From Flavobacterium davisii (GTDB lineage Bacteria; Bacteroidota; Bacteroidia; Flavobacteriales; Flavobacteriaceae): a stretch of DNA of 64,000 nt. Numbering within the stretch: position 1 is the first letter of the stretch; each line of letters begins with the position of its first letter. The notes under the pieces were generated by a model. The model was not told the DNA's origin, did no database searches, and saw nothing but the letters and a program-made list of their open reading frames with translations. Location of the stretch: the NCBI RefSeq assembly GCF_019565505.1, contig NZ_CP067378.1, positions 434,001 to 498,000 on the forward strand, in the 5' to 3' direction. Positions 21,660-30,740 of this stretch are shown piece after piece. The position numbers and the translations under genes are program-made.

Positions 21660-22043
21660 TTATAATAAAATTTTTTCTATATTAGGTTTAAAATAATTAG
21701 GTCCTTTCAATACTTTACCATCTTCTCTATAAATGGGTTTCCCATCTAGTCCTAACTTACTCATGTTACTTTTTTGAATTTCTTCAAATATTTCTTCTAT
21801 TTTTTCTTGTAATCCATGTTCTAAAATTGTACCACATAGTATATACAACATATCCCCTAAAGCATCGGCTACTTCTACTAAATTATTATTTTGAACTGCC
21901 TCTAAATATTCTTCATTTTCTTCCTTCATCAAATTAAAACGTAGTTGATTTAGGTCATTTCCTAAATCGGCCTTTGGCACTTTCTTTATTCCTAAACCAA
22001 AAGATTGATGAAATAAAGAGACTGATTCGATTTGTTTTTTCAT
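21660..22043 (-). CDS. MazG-like nucleoside triphosphate pyrophosphohydrolase
   Basis: 127 aa all-alpha NTP pyrophosphatase. It shows the paired acidic helices that bind Mg2+: 'KEENEEYLEAVQ' (ExxEE) and 'VEVADALGDMLYILCG' (ExxD). It is the length of a single-domain MazG/HisE-like/DR2231-type enzyme. Such proteins clean up non-canonical NTPs or act as phosphoribosyl-ATP pyrophosphohydrolase relatives; the his operon is not here, so house-cleaning is more likely. Preceded by a strong terminator and read alone. Confidence 0.8.
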   Translation of the reverse strand: MKKQIESVSLFHQSFGLGIKKVPKADLGNDLNQLRFNLMKEENEEYLEAVQNNNLVEVADALGDMLYILCGTILEHGLQEKIEEIFEEIQKSNMSKLGLDGKPIYREDGKVLKGPNYFKPNIEKILL

Positions 22044-22133
22044 ATTTGTATGATTATAACTATTAACAGAATGAATTAAAAGGTCTAAAATGAAAATATC
22101 CCAATACTAATACTTAATTTTGTAAAAAAAACT

Positions 22134-22325
22134 ATGTTCAGCCAAGGTCAAATTTTATTTGCAATTTCATTCTTTATTTGTTTTGTTGTATTAATGATTT
22201 TTTCTTATAGAAAAGATATAAAATTACACAAAATACATTATAGAGGTAGTTTTTGGATACTTATCTCTTTTTTTATTTTTATCGGAATTTTATTCTTCAT
22301 AAAGACAATACTGAAAAATCAATAA
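22134..22325 (+). CDS. Small two-helix membrane protein, unknown function
   Basis: 63 aa with two hydrophobic helices (about residues 7-24 and 40-58) joined by a basic loop 'SYRKDIKLHKIHYRG'. This suggests a hairpin in the inner membrane with a cytoplasmic loop. A TAATTTTG promoter element at 22115-22122 lies 11 nt upstream of the ATG, giving a very short leader. The downstream SRPBCC/GyrI gene starts about 55 bp later and may be co-transcribed. No family name recognised with confidence. Confidence 0.7.
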   Translation: MFSQGQILFAISFFICFVVLMIFSYRKDIKLHKIHYRGSFWILISFFIFIGILFFIKTILKNQ

Positions 22326-22381
22326 TAAATTTGCGTTTTTAACATTTTTTTATAGCTTTACATGGGTTTACACTTAAGATC

Positions 22382-23403
22382 ATGAAGGTAGCTAAATACT
22401 TATTTTTACTAGCACTATTGCTTACGGGAACTATCGCTATATTTGTAGCCACAAAAGATGGAAAATATACGATACAACATGAAAAATTAATTGACGTTTC
22501 TAAAGAAATTGCTTTTAAATATATCAGTGATGGTACCAATTGGGATTCTATCAATCCGTGGAAAGGTGAAAAATTTAAAATAATTTCAACCCAAGAAATC
22601 CCCAACGAATCCATTACGCAACAAGTTATACTTAATGATGTTCAAAATGAGTTGGTATTGAATTTTAAAGATACTTTAAAAAATAAAACAAAGGCTATTT
22701 GGTTCACCAAGGGAGAACTAACATTTAAAGATAAATTTCTTAGTATCATAGGCAAAAGTGTTAAAAATGATTTTGAAGATCGTTTTGAGTCTGCTTTAAA
22801 CTTTGTTAATACAACTTTAACGAGAGAAATCAACAGTTTTCAAATACAATTAGATGGTTTTGTAAAAAGAGATACTCTTTATTACATACAACGACCTGTT
22901 GTTTCTAAAAAGAAGAAATTCCTTTAATGATTAAACGCTTTGTCCCCCAATTACAACAAATACTAAAAAATACGAACACAATTACAAATGGGTATCCTTT
23001 TATTGTGTATCACTCAAAAGATAGTATAAAAAATCAATTCAAATATTCAATTGCTTTACCCATAAAGAAAAAAATATACACCAGTAGTGATAGTGATATT
23101 TTAAGCGGTCAGATTAATCCTTCAAGCACTATAAAGGCTACTGTAAAAGGAAATTATACTCACCTGATAAAAGCTTTTCCTAAAATTTATGCTTTTATGG
23201 AAGAAAATAGATTAGAAAAAAGCGATAAATATCGAGAAATAGAAGTTTTAATAAAAAATAGTACCACATTTCAATCGGCCTCCTCATGGATAACTGAAAT
23301 TTATTTTCCTGTTAGGCCTATAAAAGTTGCTACCAAAGTGAGTACTGTAAAAAAAGACACCACAAATACTCACATTGATAACCTTAAAAGTCCGCAAAAA
23401 TAA
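22382..23403 (+). CDS. SRPBCC plus GyrI-like effector-binding protein (frameshifted)
   Basis: About 340 aa. The first part has an N-terminal membrane anchor (about residues 5-22) and an SRPBCC/START-like hydrophobic-pocket domain ('VSKEIAFKYISDGTNWDSIN'). The second part is a GyrI-like/AraC effector-binding type domain. As printed, the first frame ends at 22927 and a second ATG overlaps it (taATG), which could be read as coupled genes. Adding one A to the run near 22911 gives a smooth 'VSKKEEIPLMIKRFVPQL', so one gene is more likely. Ligand and role unknown. Confidence 0.7.
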
Positions 23404-23418
23404 AGCGGATTTTTATTT
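23391..23418. terminator. Shared terminator of convergent genes
   Basis: TCCGC (23391-23395) and GCGGA (23405-23409) with T-rich flank, overlapping both stop codons. Confidence 0.7.
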
Positions 23419-24129
23419 TTTTAACAAATCTCTAATGACTTTTTCGGCCGCGTGTAAACCAAATAAAGCGGGCATCCAACTATTAGTTCCATAAAAAGAT
23501 TTTTTAAAATTAGATCCGTCAGTCATTTTTACGCTTGAATAATCAGGTCTTTCATGTGAATAAACTACTTTTACTCCTCCTGAAATCCCTTCTGCTTTTA
23601 ATCTTTTACGAACTTGTTTTGCCAATGGGCAGTAATCTGTTTTGCTAATATCTTTTACACATACTTTACTAGCTTCAAATTTACCTCCTGCTCCCATATT
23701 ACTAATTATCTTTACTTTTTTCTTTTTAGCTGCAATAATAAGATTGAGTTTTGGCGTAATACTATCTATACAATCCATAACATAATCAAAATCTTCCGTA
23801 ACAAGTTCATAAGCTCTTTCTGGCGAAAGAAACTCTTCTATAACGGTAAGATTTATTTCTGGGTTTATATCCTTAATACGTGCTGCCATTAACTGTACCT
23901 TAGGTAGCCCTACTGTAGAATGTAAAGCGGGTAATTGTCTATTAATATTTGTAATATCTACCACATCTCCGTCTACTATTGTCATTTTACCTACTCCAGC
24001 GCGCGCTACAAACTCTGCTGCAAATGAACCTACTCCTCCCATTCCTACAATTAAAACGTTGGAATTTTTTAATTTTTCTAAGCCTTCTGTTTTAAATAAT
24101 AACGCTGCTCTTTCCTGCCAAACTGCCAT
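23413..24129 (-). CDS. tcdA: tRNA threonylcarbamoyladenosine dehydratase (ThiF/E1-like)
   Basis: 238 aa E1-like adenylyltransferase, intact. ATP-binding loop 'VGMGGVGSFAAEFVARAG', then 'VDGDVVDITNINRQLPAL' with the Arg/Gln used in adenylation, 'DCIDSITPKLNLI', and a C-terminal 'FYGTNSWMPALFGLHAAE'. TcdA (CsdL) cyclises t6A37 of tRNA to ct6A with ATP. It starts 24 bp after the stop of the upstream tatD-like gene on the same strand and is probably in one operon with it. Confidence 0.88.
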   Translation of the reverse strand: MAVWQERAALLFKTEGLEKLKNSNVLIVGMGGVGSFAAEFVARAGVGKMTIVDGDVVDITNINRQLPALHSTVGLPKVQLMAARIKDINPEINLTVIEEFLSPERAYELVTEDFDYVMDCIDSITPKLNLIIAAKKKKVKIISNMGAGGKFEASKVCVKDISKTDYCPLAKQVRKRLKAEGISGGVKVVYSHERPDYSSVKMTDGSNFKKSFYGTNSWMPALFGLHAAEKVIRDLLKK

Positions 24130-24153
24130 TCAATTCTTATTTTTATCTATTAG

Positions 24154-24788
24154 TTAAAGTTGAAATACTTTTATAAAATTGGCTTCAATTAATGATTCTA
24201 CATTCTTTTTTTTTATCATTGAAGCCTTTTCATACACCTCTTCTATTGTTTCTTCTATTGTATCTGTTTCTAAAAAAAAACAGTCATCTGGTATATAATT
24301 AAATACCAATGCCAACTCAGGATTTCTTATTAAATATTTCCCAAAAGAAAGATAAAATCCGTTATCTAATAAACTTTTAGCTACCTGAATGTTTTTAGAA
24401 AAGCCATGTATGATAATGGGCTCTTCTATTTGCATTTCTTTTTTAGACCAATTACTTCTTGAAAAGCTGAAACACAGTGCAAAATTAAGGGTTTTTTATA
24501 TTTTTTTGCAAGTTCTAATTGTTTTTCAAAAACTTGTAATTGAAGATCATATTTCGTTTCTATCCTTTTATCCAATCCACATTCACCTAGTGCTAAACAA
24601 TTTTGTAACACTAATTTTTCTTCTATAATCTTTAATTCTATATCTATTTCTTCTTCTTTTATATACCAAGGATGTATCCCAATGGAAAAGTAAGGTATTT
24701 TTTCATCTAATTCTAGAGGGTATTGATTTACTATTTCCAATACTCCTATTTGATCTTTAAATGAATGTGTATGTAAATTATATTTCAT
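24154..24788 (-). CDS. TatD-family metal-dependent hydrolase (frameshifted)
   Basis: About 211 aa after adding one A to the run near 24440 ('GLKK-EMQIEEPIIIHGFSKN'). It is a short TIM-barrel hydrolase with the TatD metal ligands: 'LHTHSF' (HxH), 'ALGECGLDKR' (Glu), 'LILHCVSAF' (His), 'IIIHGF' (His) and 'LETDT' (Asp). Members are 3'-5' DNases/RNases or D-aminoacyl deacylase-like. At about 211 aa it is shorter than E. coli TatD (260), as is common in Bacteroidetes. Operon with tcdA. Confidence 0.83.
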
Positions 24789-25378
24789 CTTTCATGTTTT
24801 TGCTTTAGTAGTAATAGTTCTAAGTAGAGCCTTTCTCATAAGCTAGTAAAGACCTAGCTATTTTATTATAATAAAGAAATTCAAATTATACAATTCCTAT
24901 GAAACCTATTTTTTAAGAGTTTTTAAATTATCTAAAAATGCTTTATTTAAACAAATTTAAAATTAATATATTTTTACATAAACTATCTTTTTTACCAAAT
25001 AATTTAGATTATCAATAAATACATTTTTCATTTATTAAAATTAAACCTATATTATGCGTTAGAAATTTATTACAAATAAACAAGGACTTTCAATCTAAAA
25101 AGCGTACTTTTTTATTATATTAAGGTTATTTTAAAGGTTCATAATCTTGTTATTTATAAATAGGATAGAAATAACATAAATAATGTGACTTCTCTCTAAG
25201 GTTGAAGTGACAAACTACGACTAGATTACGGCTTTTCCTCCCTATTTACAAAAAATGTTCATTTTTTGTCTTTTCATCTCGAACATGAAGTCTAATTCGG
25301 AATCCGGATTAAACAAATATCTATAATTACTTATTTTTTATATTTCATTTAGTATTTTTGAGAACATACTTTACTATT
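24789..25378. other. Gene-free interval with a degenerate MITE-like copy
   Basis: About 590 bp between divergent units. A diverged copy of the dispersed repeat spans about 25041-25314. Its left end 'ttaaacctatattatgcgtt' and right end 'gtctaattcggaatccgg' still match the terminal inverted repeats at most positions, but the interior is different. Otherwise nothing recognisable. A TATTTTTG box at 25353-25360 is a plausible promoter for the MFS gene. Confidence 0.5.
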
Positions 25379-26602
25379 ATGCTTAAAACTGGAATTATTC
25401 GTTATATTAATAATTTTAAGGGCTTTTCAAGGGAAATTTGGATTTTAACCTTAATAACCTTTATCAATCGTGCAGGAACAATGGTTCTTCCTTTCCTATC
25501 AAAGTACCTAAAAGAAGACCTTCATTTTAGCTACAAGGAAGTCAGTTGGATATTAGTTAGTTTTGGTATCGGTTCTATGGTAGGGTCATGGTTGGGAGGA
25601 AAACTTACTGACAAAATAGGGTTTTATAAAATAATGATTTTCAGTCTACTAACAAGCGGAATTTGTTTTTTTATTTTACAATTCATCAATTCATTCATCG
25701 GCTTATGTATAGGTATCTTTATTATCATGGTTGTAGCTGATATGTATAGACCTGCTATGTTCGTATCTTTAAATACTTTTGCTACTAAAGAAAATAGAAC
25801 AAGAGCTTTAACATTAATTCGCTTAGCTATTAATCTAGGTTTTGCATTAGGTCCTGCTATGGCTGGATTAATAATCATGAAAATAGGCTACAAAGGTCTT
25901 TTTTGGGTTGATGGCGCAACCTGTATACTGGCTATTAGCATTTTTAGATATTTTATAACGGTAAAAAGGAAACAGTTAGAACCTAAAAAGGAAAACAATT
26001 TATCAAATAACAATACTTCTGTATTTAATGATTTTATTTTTTGGATTTTCTTATTTTGCTGTATGCTTGTAGGCATTTTATTTTTTCAACTTTTTACTAC
26101 TCTTCCCCTTTATCATAAAATTCAATTTAATTTGACTGAATTTCAATCAGGTTTGTTACTTATGCTTAATGGTTTACTCATCTTTTTTTTGGAAATGCCC
26201 ATTGTAAGTTATATTGAAAGAAAACAAATTAACAAAATAAAGGTTATTACAATAGGTGCCATGATGATGTCTTTTAGTATGTTTATACTTTTATTTTCTT
26301 CTTACAGTATAACTCTAATAATCATGATGATTTTAATGTCTTTAGGCGAAATGTTTACTTTTCCGTTCTCAAACACCTTTGCTATGAGTCGAGCAGCTAA
26401 AGGACACGAAGGTAGATATATGGCTATTTTTAGTATGAGTTTTAGTGCTGCTCATATACTAAGTGCAAAGATAGGTTTGTCTATAGTTGATTATTTTGGC
26501 TATAGAACGAATTGGTTAATAATGGCTTTTTTAGGGATTATTGCTACCGTATTAGGTATACTTACATACAACCTTACTCAAAAAGAAGATAAATCAATTT
26601 AG
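25379..26602 (+). CDS. Major facilitator superfamily transporter (drug-efflux type)
   Basis: 407 aa from the ATG at 25379; an in-frame TTG at 25358 lies inside the likely -7 element and is rejected as start. It has about 12 hydrophobic helices. Loop 2-3 carries the MFS motif A-like 'GSWLGGKLTDKIGFYK', and a central hydrophilic loop lies at about residues 185-205. This architecture fits DHA1-type efflux permeases, but the substrate cannot be deduced. Intact frame. The gene is followed by the blaI operator palindrome, which could also act as its terminator. Confidence 0.85.
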   Translation: MLKTGIIRYINNFKGFSREIWILTLITFINRAGTMVLPFLSKYLKEDLHFSYKEVSWILVSFGIGSMVGSWLGGKLTDKIGFYKIMIFSLLTSGICFFILQFINSFIGLCIGIFIIMVVADMYRPAMFVSLNTFATKENRTRALTLIRLAINLGFALGPAMAGLIIMKIGYKGLFWVDGATCILAISIFRYFITVKRKQLEPKKENNLSNNNTSVFNDFIFWIFLFCCMLVGILFFQLFTTLPLYHKIQFNLTEFQSGLLLMLNGLLIFFLEMPIVSYIERKQINKIKVITIGAMMMSFSMFILLFSSYSITLIIMMILMSLGEMFTFPFSNTFAMSRAAKGHEGRYMAIFSMSFSAAHILSAKIGLSIVDYFGYRTNWLIMAFLGIIATVLGILTYNLTQKEDKSI

Positions 26603-26627
26603 TCTTTTCTTAAAAATAACTTAAATC

Positions 26628-26682
26628 TTAGTTAAACAACTACAAAAATAGTTGTTTAACTAAAAACATCGTTTTAGTTTTG
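26628..26682 (+). promoter_or_regulatory. Palindromic operator and promoter of the blaI-M56 operon
   Basis: Perfect 15-bp inverted repeat TTAGTTAAACAACTA (26628-26642) / TAGTTGTTTAACTAA (26649-26663) with a 6-nt spacer. It covers the -33 TTG (26652-26654), which stands 20 nt from TAGTTTTG (26675-26682). A repressor bound here would block the promoter, as expected for autorepression by BlaI. Confidence 0.72.
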
Positions 26683-26718
26683 TTCAACTCTAAAAAATGA
26701 TTCGAAACTATCACAATA

Positions 26719-27076
26719 ATGCAAAAGTTAACAAACAAAGAAGAAGAAATCATGCAAATTTTATGGAAGCTAAAAAAAGCTTTTGTAAAAGAGGTCATGG
26801 CTGAAATAAAAAATGATACTCCCCATTATAATACTCTCTCTACAATTATCAGAAATTTAGAAGATAAACATTACGTAAGTCATACTATTTTTGGTAATAC
26901 TCATCAATACTTTCCCATCATCACTTTGGAAGAGTATAGAAAAAATTTTTCAATAATGCTATTGAAAATTATTTTAATAATTCATACAAGAATTTAGTTT
27001 CTTTTTTGCAGAAGAAGAAAAAATTTCTGCCGCAGAACTTAGAGAAATTTTAGATTTGATAGAAAATAAGAAATAA
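26719..27076 (+). CDS. blaI: BlaI/MecI/CopY-family transcriptional repressor (two frameshifts)
   Basis: About 119 aa after repairing two T-run losses, near 26947 and 27008; the usual family length is about 120. The winged-helix N-terminal half 'LTNKEEEIMQILWKLKKAFV' ... 'YNTLSTIIRNLEDKHYVSH' is classic BlaI. The repaired C-terminal half ('SFFAEEEKISAAELREILDL') is the dimerisation region. Dimeric BlaI represses its own operon and is normally cleaved when the partner M56 protein is activated. The M56 gene follows after 2 bp, and the palindrome upstream is the likely operator. Confidence 0.85.
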
Positions 27077-27078
27077 AT

Positions 27079-28932
27079 ATGGAAGTGATGAGTTTATATA
27101 TAATCAAAGTTAATATACTAATAATTATTTTTTATATTACTTATCATTTTATGGTAAGCAAAGAAACTTTTTTTAGCAGCAATCGTTGGTTTTTATTATC
27201 TGGATTAGCAACTGCTGTTATTTTACCTCTATTATTCATTCCTAAATACATAATAGTTCAACCTCATATAACCGAGAAATCCACTATTTCACAAACTGTT
27301 GAATATACTACAAATAATTACTCTAAATCTGCTTCTCTTGTAGATTGGAATATTATCATCCTCAGTATTTATTTAATTGTTTTTTTAATCTTATTTAGTA
27401 AACTCATAATTAGCTTCTTTTCGTTGTATAAACTACTTCATCGACATAAAAACATAAAAAGAGGTTTATTCAAGCTAGTAGACTTGGATGATGAAATCGC
27501 ACCTTTCTCATTTTTTAATTATATCGTATACAATTCTAATTTTTATACAGAAGAGGAATTACAAAGTATACTCTTACATGAAAAAGTACACAGTGAAGAT
27601 AAACACTCTATCGATACACTCATTAGCCAACTATTTTGTATTGTTTTTTGGTTTAATCCATTTATATGGCTATACAAAAAATCAGTATTACAAAATTTAG
27701 AATACATAGCGGATCAAAAAGCCAGTAAATTTTTAAAGGATAAAACTCAATATCAAAAAGCTTTACTAAAAGTAATTACAGAACGGAATTGTTTTTCAAT
27801 TTCAAATCATTTTAACTCATCATTAATTAAAAATCGAATCATTATGTTGAATCAACCTCAATCAGAAAAAAAGAAAACTTGGAAATACGCATTAATAATT
27901 CCAGTCTTAGCTGGTTTTATGTTCTTTTTTCAAACAAAAACCATTGCACAAGAAAAAAACATTACTCAATCTAACTCTAGTGATTTATATATTACTACTG
28001 ATAAAAATTCTAGTGAACAAGAAATAAAAGAGGACATTAAAATAGCTAAAGAAAAATTTGGTGTAGTCCTTAAATATTCTAAAATCAAACGCAATACAAA
28101 AGGAGAAATAACAGCTATTAAAATAGAATACAAAGATTTTGAAGGTAAGAAAGGAATGACACACATACAGGGAGATGATCCTATAAAACCAATTTATTTC
28201 CATAAAACTAAAAACAGAGTAGGATTTGGAAAAGCAAACGAAATCAATTCTTCTAAGAATCTTCACAAATCTAATAATGAAAATAATAGCTTTGGTTTTT
28301 CATTTTTAGACCCAGAAAATGATATAATTCATGAATCAGAAGAAATAATATCTACACCTAAAAATCCAGACGCATCAAATAAATTAGAAAAGAAAGAAGC
28401 TGATAAATCCTCTTTAAAAAATTATAATAAAAGTATCATTATTAAAAAACAAAATAATGGGAAACCTGAAATTATCATAAATGGTAAAACGATAGAAACC
28501 GATTCAGAAGAATATAAAAAAGCATTAAAAGATTTTAATGGTAATTTTGAATTTAATATGCAAGAAGACGGTCCTATGGTATTAAAATTCAACAATGAAG
28601 ATATATTTAAATTTGATTCGAATGAGATAGAAAAAATAACTAAAGATGCTTTATCTAACTCCCAAAAACAGTTCAGCAAACTACGTGAAAAAATAAATAG
28701 CATGCGTCCGAAAATGGATCAAATGAAAGTTGAAATAGAAAAAATCAAACCAGAAGATTTTAATTTTGATTTTAATTGGAATGAGAAAGAAAACGATTCC
28801 GAAATAAAGAAAGCTAAAGAGGAAATGCTAAAAGCACGAGAGGAAATGATTAAAGCGCGAGAGGAAATGATTAAAGCTAAAGAAGAAATGTTAAAAGCAA
28901 AGAATCAGCAAAATAAAACAAAAAAGGCATAA
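27079..28932 (+). CDS. BlaR1-like M56 family membrane metallopeptidase
   Basis: 617 aa. N-terminal membrane helices (about residues 5-22, 37-53, 90-110) surround a zinc-protease domain with 'LLHEKVHSEDKHS' (HExxH) and 'LEYIADQKAS' (third ligand Glu). A further helix lies at about 268-285. The C-terminal part has no penicillin-binding sensor domain. Instead it carries a low-complexity acidic/basic region ending in seven-residue repeats 'EEMIKAR/K' (28800-28905; a 21-bp DNA repeat). It is therefore a BlaR1-type signal protease paired with BlaI but with a different sensing end. The second in-frame ATG (27088) is an alternative start. Confidence 0.85.
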   Translation: MEVMSLYIIKVNILIIIFYITYHFMVSKETFFSSNRWFLLSGLATAVILPLLFIPKYIIVQPHITEKSTISQTVEYTTNNYSKSASLVDWNIIILSIYLIVFLILFSKLIISFFSLYKLLHRHKNIKRGLFKLVDLDDEIAPFSFFNYIVYNSNFYTEEELQSILLHEKVHSEDKHSIDTLISQLFCIVFWFNPFIWLYKKSVLQNLEYIADQKASKFLKDKTQYQKALLKVITERNCFSISNHFNSSLIKNRIIMLNQPQSEKKKTWKYALIIPVLAGFMFFFQTKTIAQEKNITQSNSSDLYITTDKNSSEQEIKEDIKIAKEKFGVVLKYSKIKRNTKGEITAIKIEYKDFEGKKGMTHIQGDDPIKPIYFHKTKNRVGFGKANEINSSKNLHKSNNENNSFGFSFLDPENDIIHESEEIISTPKNPDASNKLEKKEADKSSLKNYNKSIIIKKQNNGKPEIIINGKTIETDSEEYKKALKDFNGNFEFNMQEDGPMVLKFNNEDIFKFDSNEIEKITKDALSNSQKQFSKLREKINSMRPKMDQMKVEIEKIKPEDFNFDFNWNEKENDSEIKKAKEEMLKAREEMIKAREEMIKAKEEMLKAKNQQNKTKKA

Positions 28933-29034
28933 TGATAGCATAACACTCATCAAAGAGGGTAACCTAAAAATCAATAGTATTTACTAAAATTGTTTATATA
29001 AATTTTCTCCGATAGAAATTCGAATATTTTAATA

Positions 29035-29072
29035 AAAAAGAGGTTGTTCAAAAAATAGGACAACTTCTTTTT
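29035..29072 (+). terminator. Terminator after the M56 gene
   Basis: GAGGTTGTTC / GGACAACTTC (two G-U wobbles) with flanking A- and T-runs. It resembles the outer ends of some Bacteroidetes IS elements, so it may be an IS scar used as a terminator. Confidence 0.6.
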
Positions 29073-29104
29073 CTGTATCTATAGCCTTTTTTTTATTTAC
29101 ACTT

Positions 29105-29320
29105 TTTAACCCAGATTTCAAGAAAGTATTGTTCTTTGACAAATGAGAGCTAACTTGTACTTGCGAGCGAAGCCTATGTATAAAATGGTGAATTTATCCC
29201 CTCCCAGATTTTGGCTGAAATGTAAAAAGGCTTCCATTTGGAAGCCCTTTGAGACAATCAATGATGAAACACCATGTTATCTCGTATAGAATAATTTAAG
29301 CAAAGATATTACATTTCCTC
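29105..29320 (+). ncRNA. Candidate bridge RNA region in the IS110 left end
   Basis: Non-coding block immediately 5' of the transposase. It contains a perfect hairpin GGCTTCC-attt-GGAAGCC (29229-29246) and another possible stem around 'TATAAAATGGTGAATTTATC'. IS110-group elements are known to encode a structured bridge RNA in the left end. The block is retained at about 95% identity by my count in a transposase-less copy at 44488-44702. RNA boundaries and loops are inferred, not seen. Confidence 0.5.
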
Positions 29321-29343
29321 GCATTTTAATAAAAAGATATTTT

Positions 29344-30668
29344 ATGAAAAGTTTCGAAAAAATGCAAATTGTAAATCCTAATGCTGCAGGAATTGATGTT
29401 GGGTCACGTTCTCATTTTGTAGCCATAGGACAGGATGAAAATCAAATTAGAGAATTTAATGTTTATCAATCAGGATTATGCGCTTTGGTAGCTTATCTTC
29501 AAGAGAACAAGATTCGTAGTGTTGCTTTGGAGTCCACAGGAAGTTATTGGCAATCTTTGTTTATGATCTTGCAGGGAAATGGTTTTGAAGTTCTTTTGGT
29601 TCAAGGGACTCAAACAAAAAACCTCAAAGCAAAGACAGATGTGAAAGATGCACAATGGATACAGAAACTTCATTCTTTAGGGCTATTACGAGGTTCTTTT
29701 TGCCCTCTGAAACCACTTTGCAGATAAGAACACTTCATAGACATCGTTCTAGTTTGATTGAACAAAGTTCAGGCTTTGTAAACAAAATGCAAAAAGCATT
29801 ACGTTTAATGAACTTCAGACTCGACGTTGTGATAAGTGACATCACAGGAGTTTCTGGAATAAGAGTAATTGAGATGATACTATCAGGTGAAACTTCAGGT
29901 GAAAAATTAGCTGAATATTGCGACAAACGAGTTAAAAAAAGCAAAGAAGAAATAGCCGACGCTTTACAAGGTAAAATAAACAATGAATACCTACATGAGC
30001 TTTCCGATTGTTATGATATTTACAGACTTATTCAAGATAAAATAAAAAACACCGATACTCGTATTGATCAAGTGCTGAAAAATCAAACCAGAGAAATTGT
30101 TTTATCAGAAGATATCGAATTGGTAAAGAAACAGAATAAAGGGAAAAACCAACCCAAATTTGATGTACAGAAATATAGTTTAAAACTTTTTGGAGTAGAT
30201 CTCTTTGCTATAGAATCAGTTTGCTCAGGAACCGTTACTAGTTTTTTAGCCGAAATAGGCACCGATATATATAAATTCAAGACCTCCAAGCAATTTGTGA
30301 ATTGGCTCAGGTTAGCTCCAAATAATAAAATTAGTGGAGGTAAGGTTTTGAGTAGCAGAACTCCAAAAGGGAAAAATAAATTTGCATTGACATTAAGAAA
30401 TGCGGCAAATACAATTGAAAGAAAAAAAGAAGGTTACCTCGTTATGTTCTTTAAAAGGATTTCTTTTAAAAAAGGAAGAGGTGCTGCAATTACAGCAACA
30501 GCAAGAAAAATAGCAGTTATAATTTGGAATATGATAGTCAAAAAACAACATTATATACCAATAAATACAGACCAATATATTCAAGAAATGAAGAATAAAA
30601 AAACGATACAAATTAAAAAAATGATTAAAAAATACGGAATCGAAACTACTTCTTTATCAATTCCTTAA
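29344..30668 (+). CDS. IS110-family transposase (one frameshift)
   Basis: About 441 aa when one T is added to the T-run near 29700, joining 'GLLRGSF' to 'LPSETTLQIRTLHRHR'. The N-terminal RuvC-like DEDD domain has Asp18 in 'AGIDVGS', Glu63 in 'LESTGSYW', and Asp99/Asp102 in 'KTDVKDAQW'. After a coiled-coil linker, the C-terminal transposase_20 domain shows 'LRLAPNNKISGGKVLSS', where the catalytic Ser of the family is expected, and 'LRNAANTIERKKEGYL'. These recombinases insert DNA guided by a bridge RNA. The frameshift matches the window-wide indel pattern, so the element may be active in reality. Confidence 0.87.
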
Positions 30669-30681
30669 ATTAAGTTAGATA

Positions 30682-30740
30682 GAATTACGCATTAGACTTC
30701 GTTATGAAACAAAATTTAATACGATTTTTGGATTCAACCG
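30682..30740. repeat. Fragment of the MITE-like repeat next to the IS110 element
   Basis: 'attacgcattagacttcgtt' is the complement of the right end of the dispersed repeat. It is followed by a second, diverged right end ('tttaatacgatttttggatt'). Most of the repeat body is missing. Confidence 0.55.

Larger units (their letters stand above)
29105..30681 (+). mobile_element. IS110-family insertion sequence
   Basis: Single transposase gene (29344-30668) preceded by a 240-bp conserved non-coding left end. The left limit (29105) is set by a second copy of that block at 44488-44702. The right limit is a guess: just after the stop codon the sequence runs into a fragment of the MITE-like repeat. No terminal inverted repeats, as usual for IS110. 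Confidence 0.75.

Noticed and set aside
22925..22929. Two separate coupled genes at the taATG overlap in the SRPBCC/GyrI protein
   Set aside because: Adding one A in the preceding A-run joins the two domains smoothly, and such indels are frequent in the window; kept as one gene, with some doubt.
25358..25378. TTG start for the MFS gene
   Set aside because: The TTG is the end of the probable -7 element TATTTTTG; the ATG at 25379 is a normal start.
29655..29727. Programmed frameshift in the IS110 transposase
   Set aside because: IS110 enzymes are not known to use one, and the break is a single lost T in a T-run, exactly like many artefacts in housekeeping genes here.
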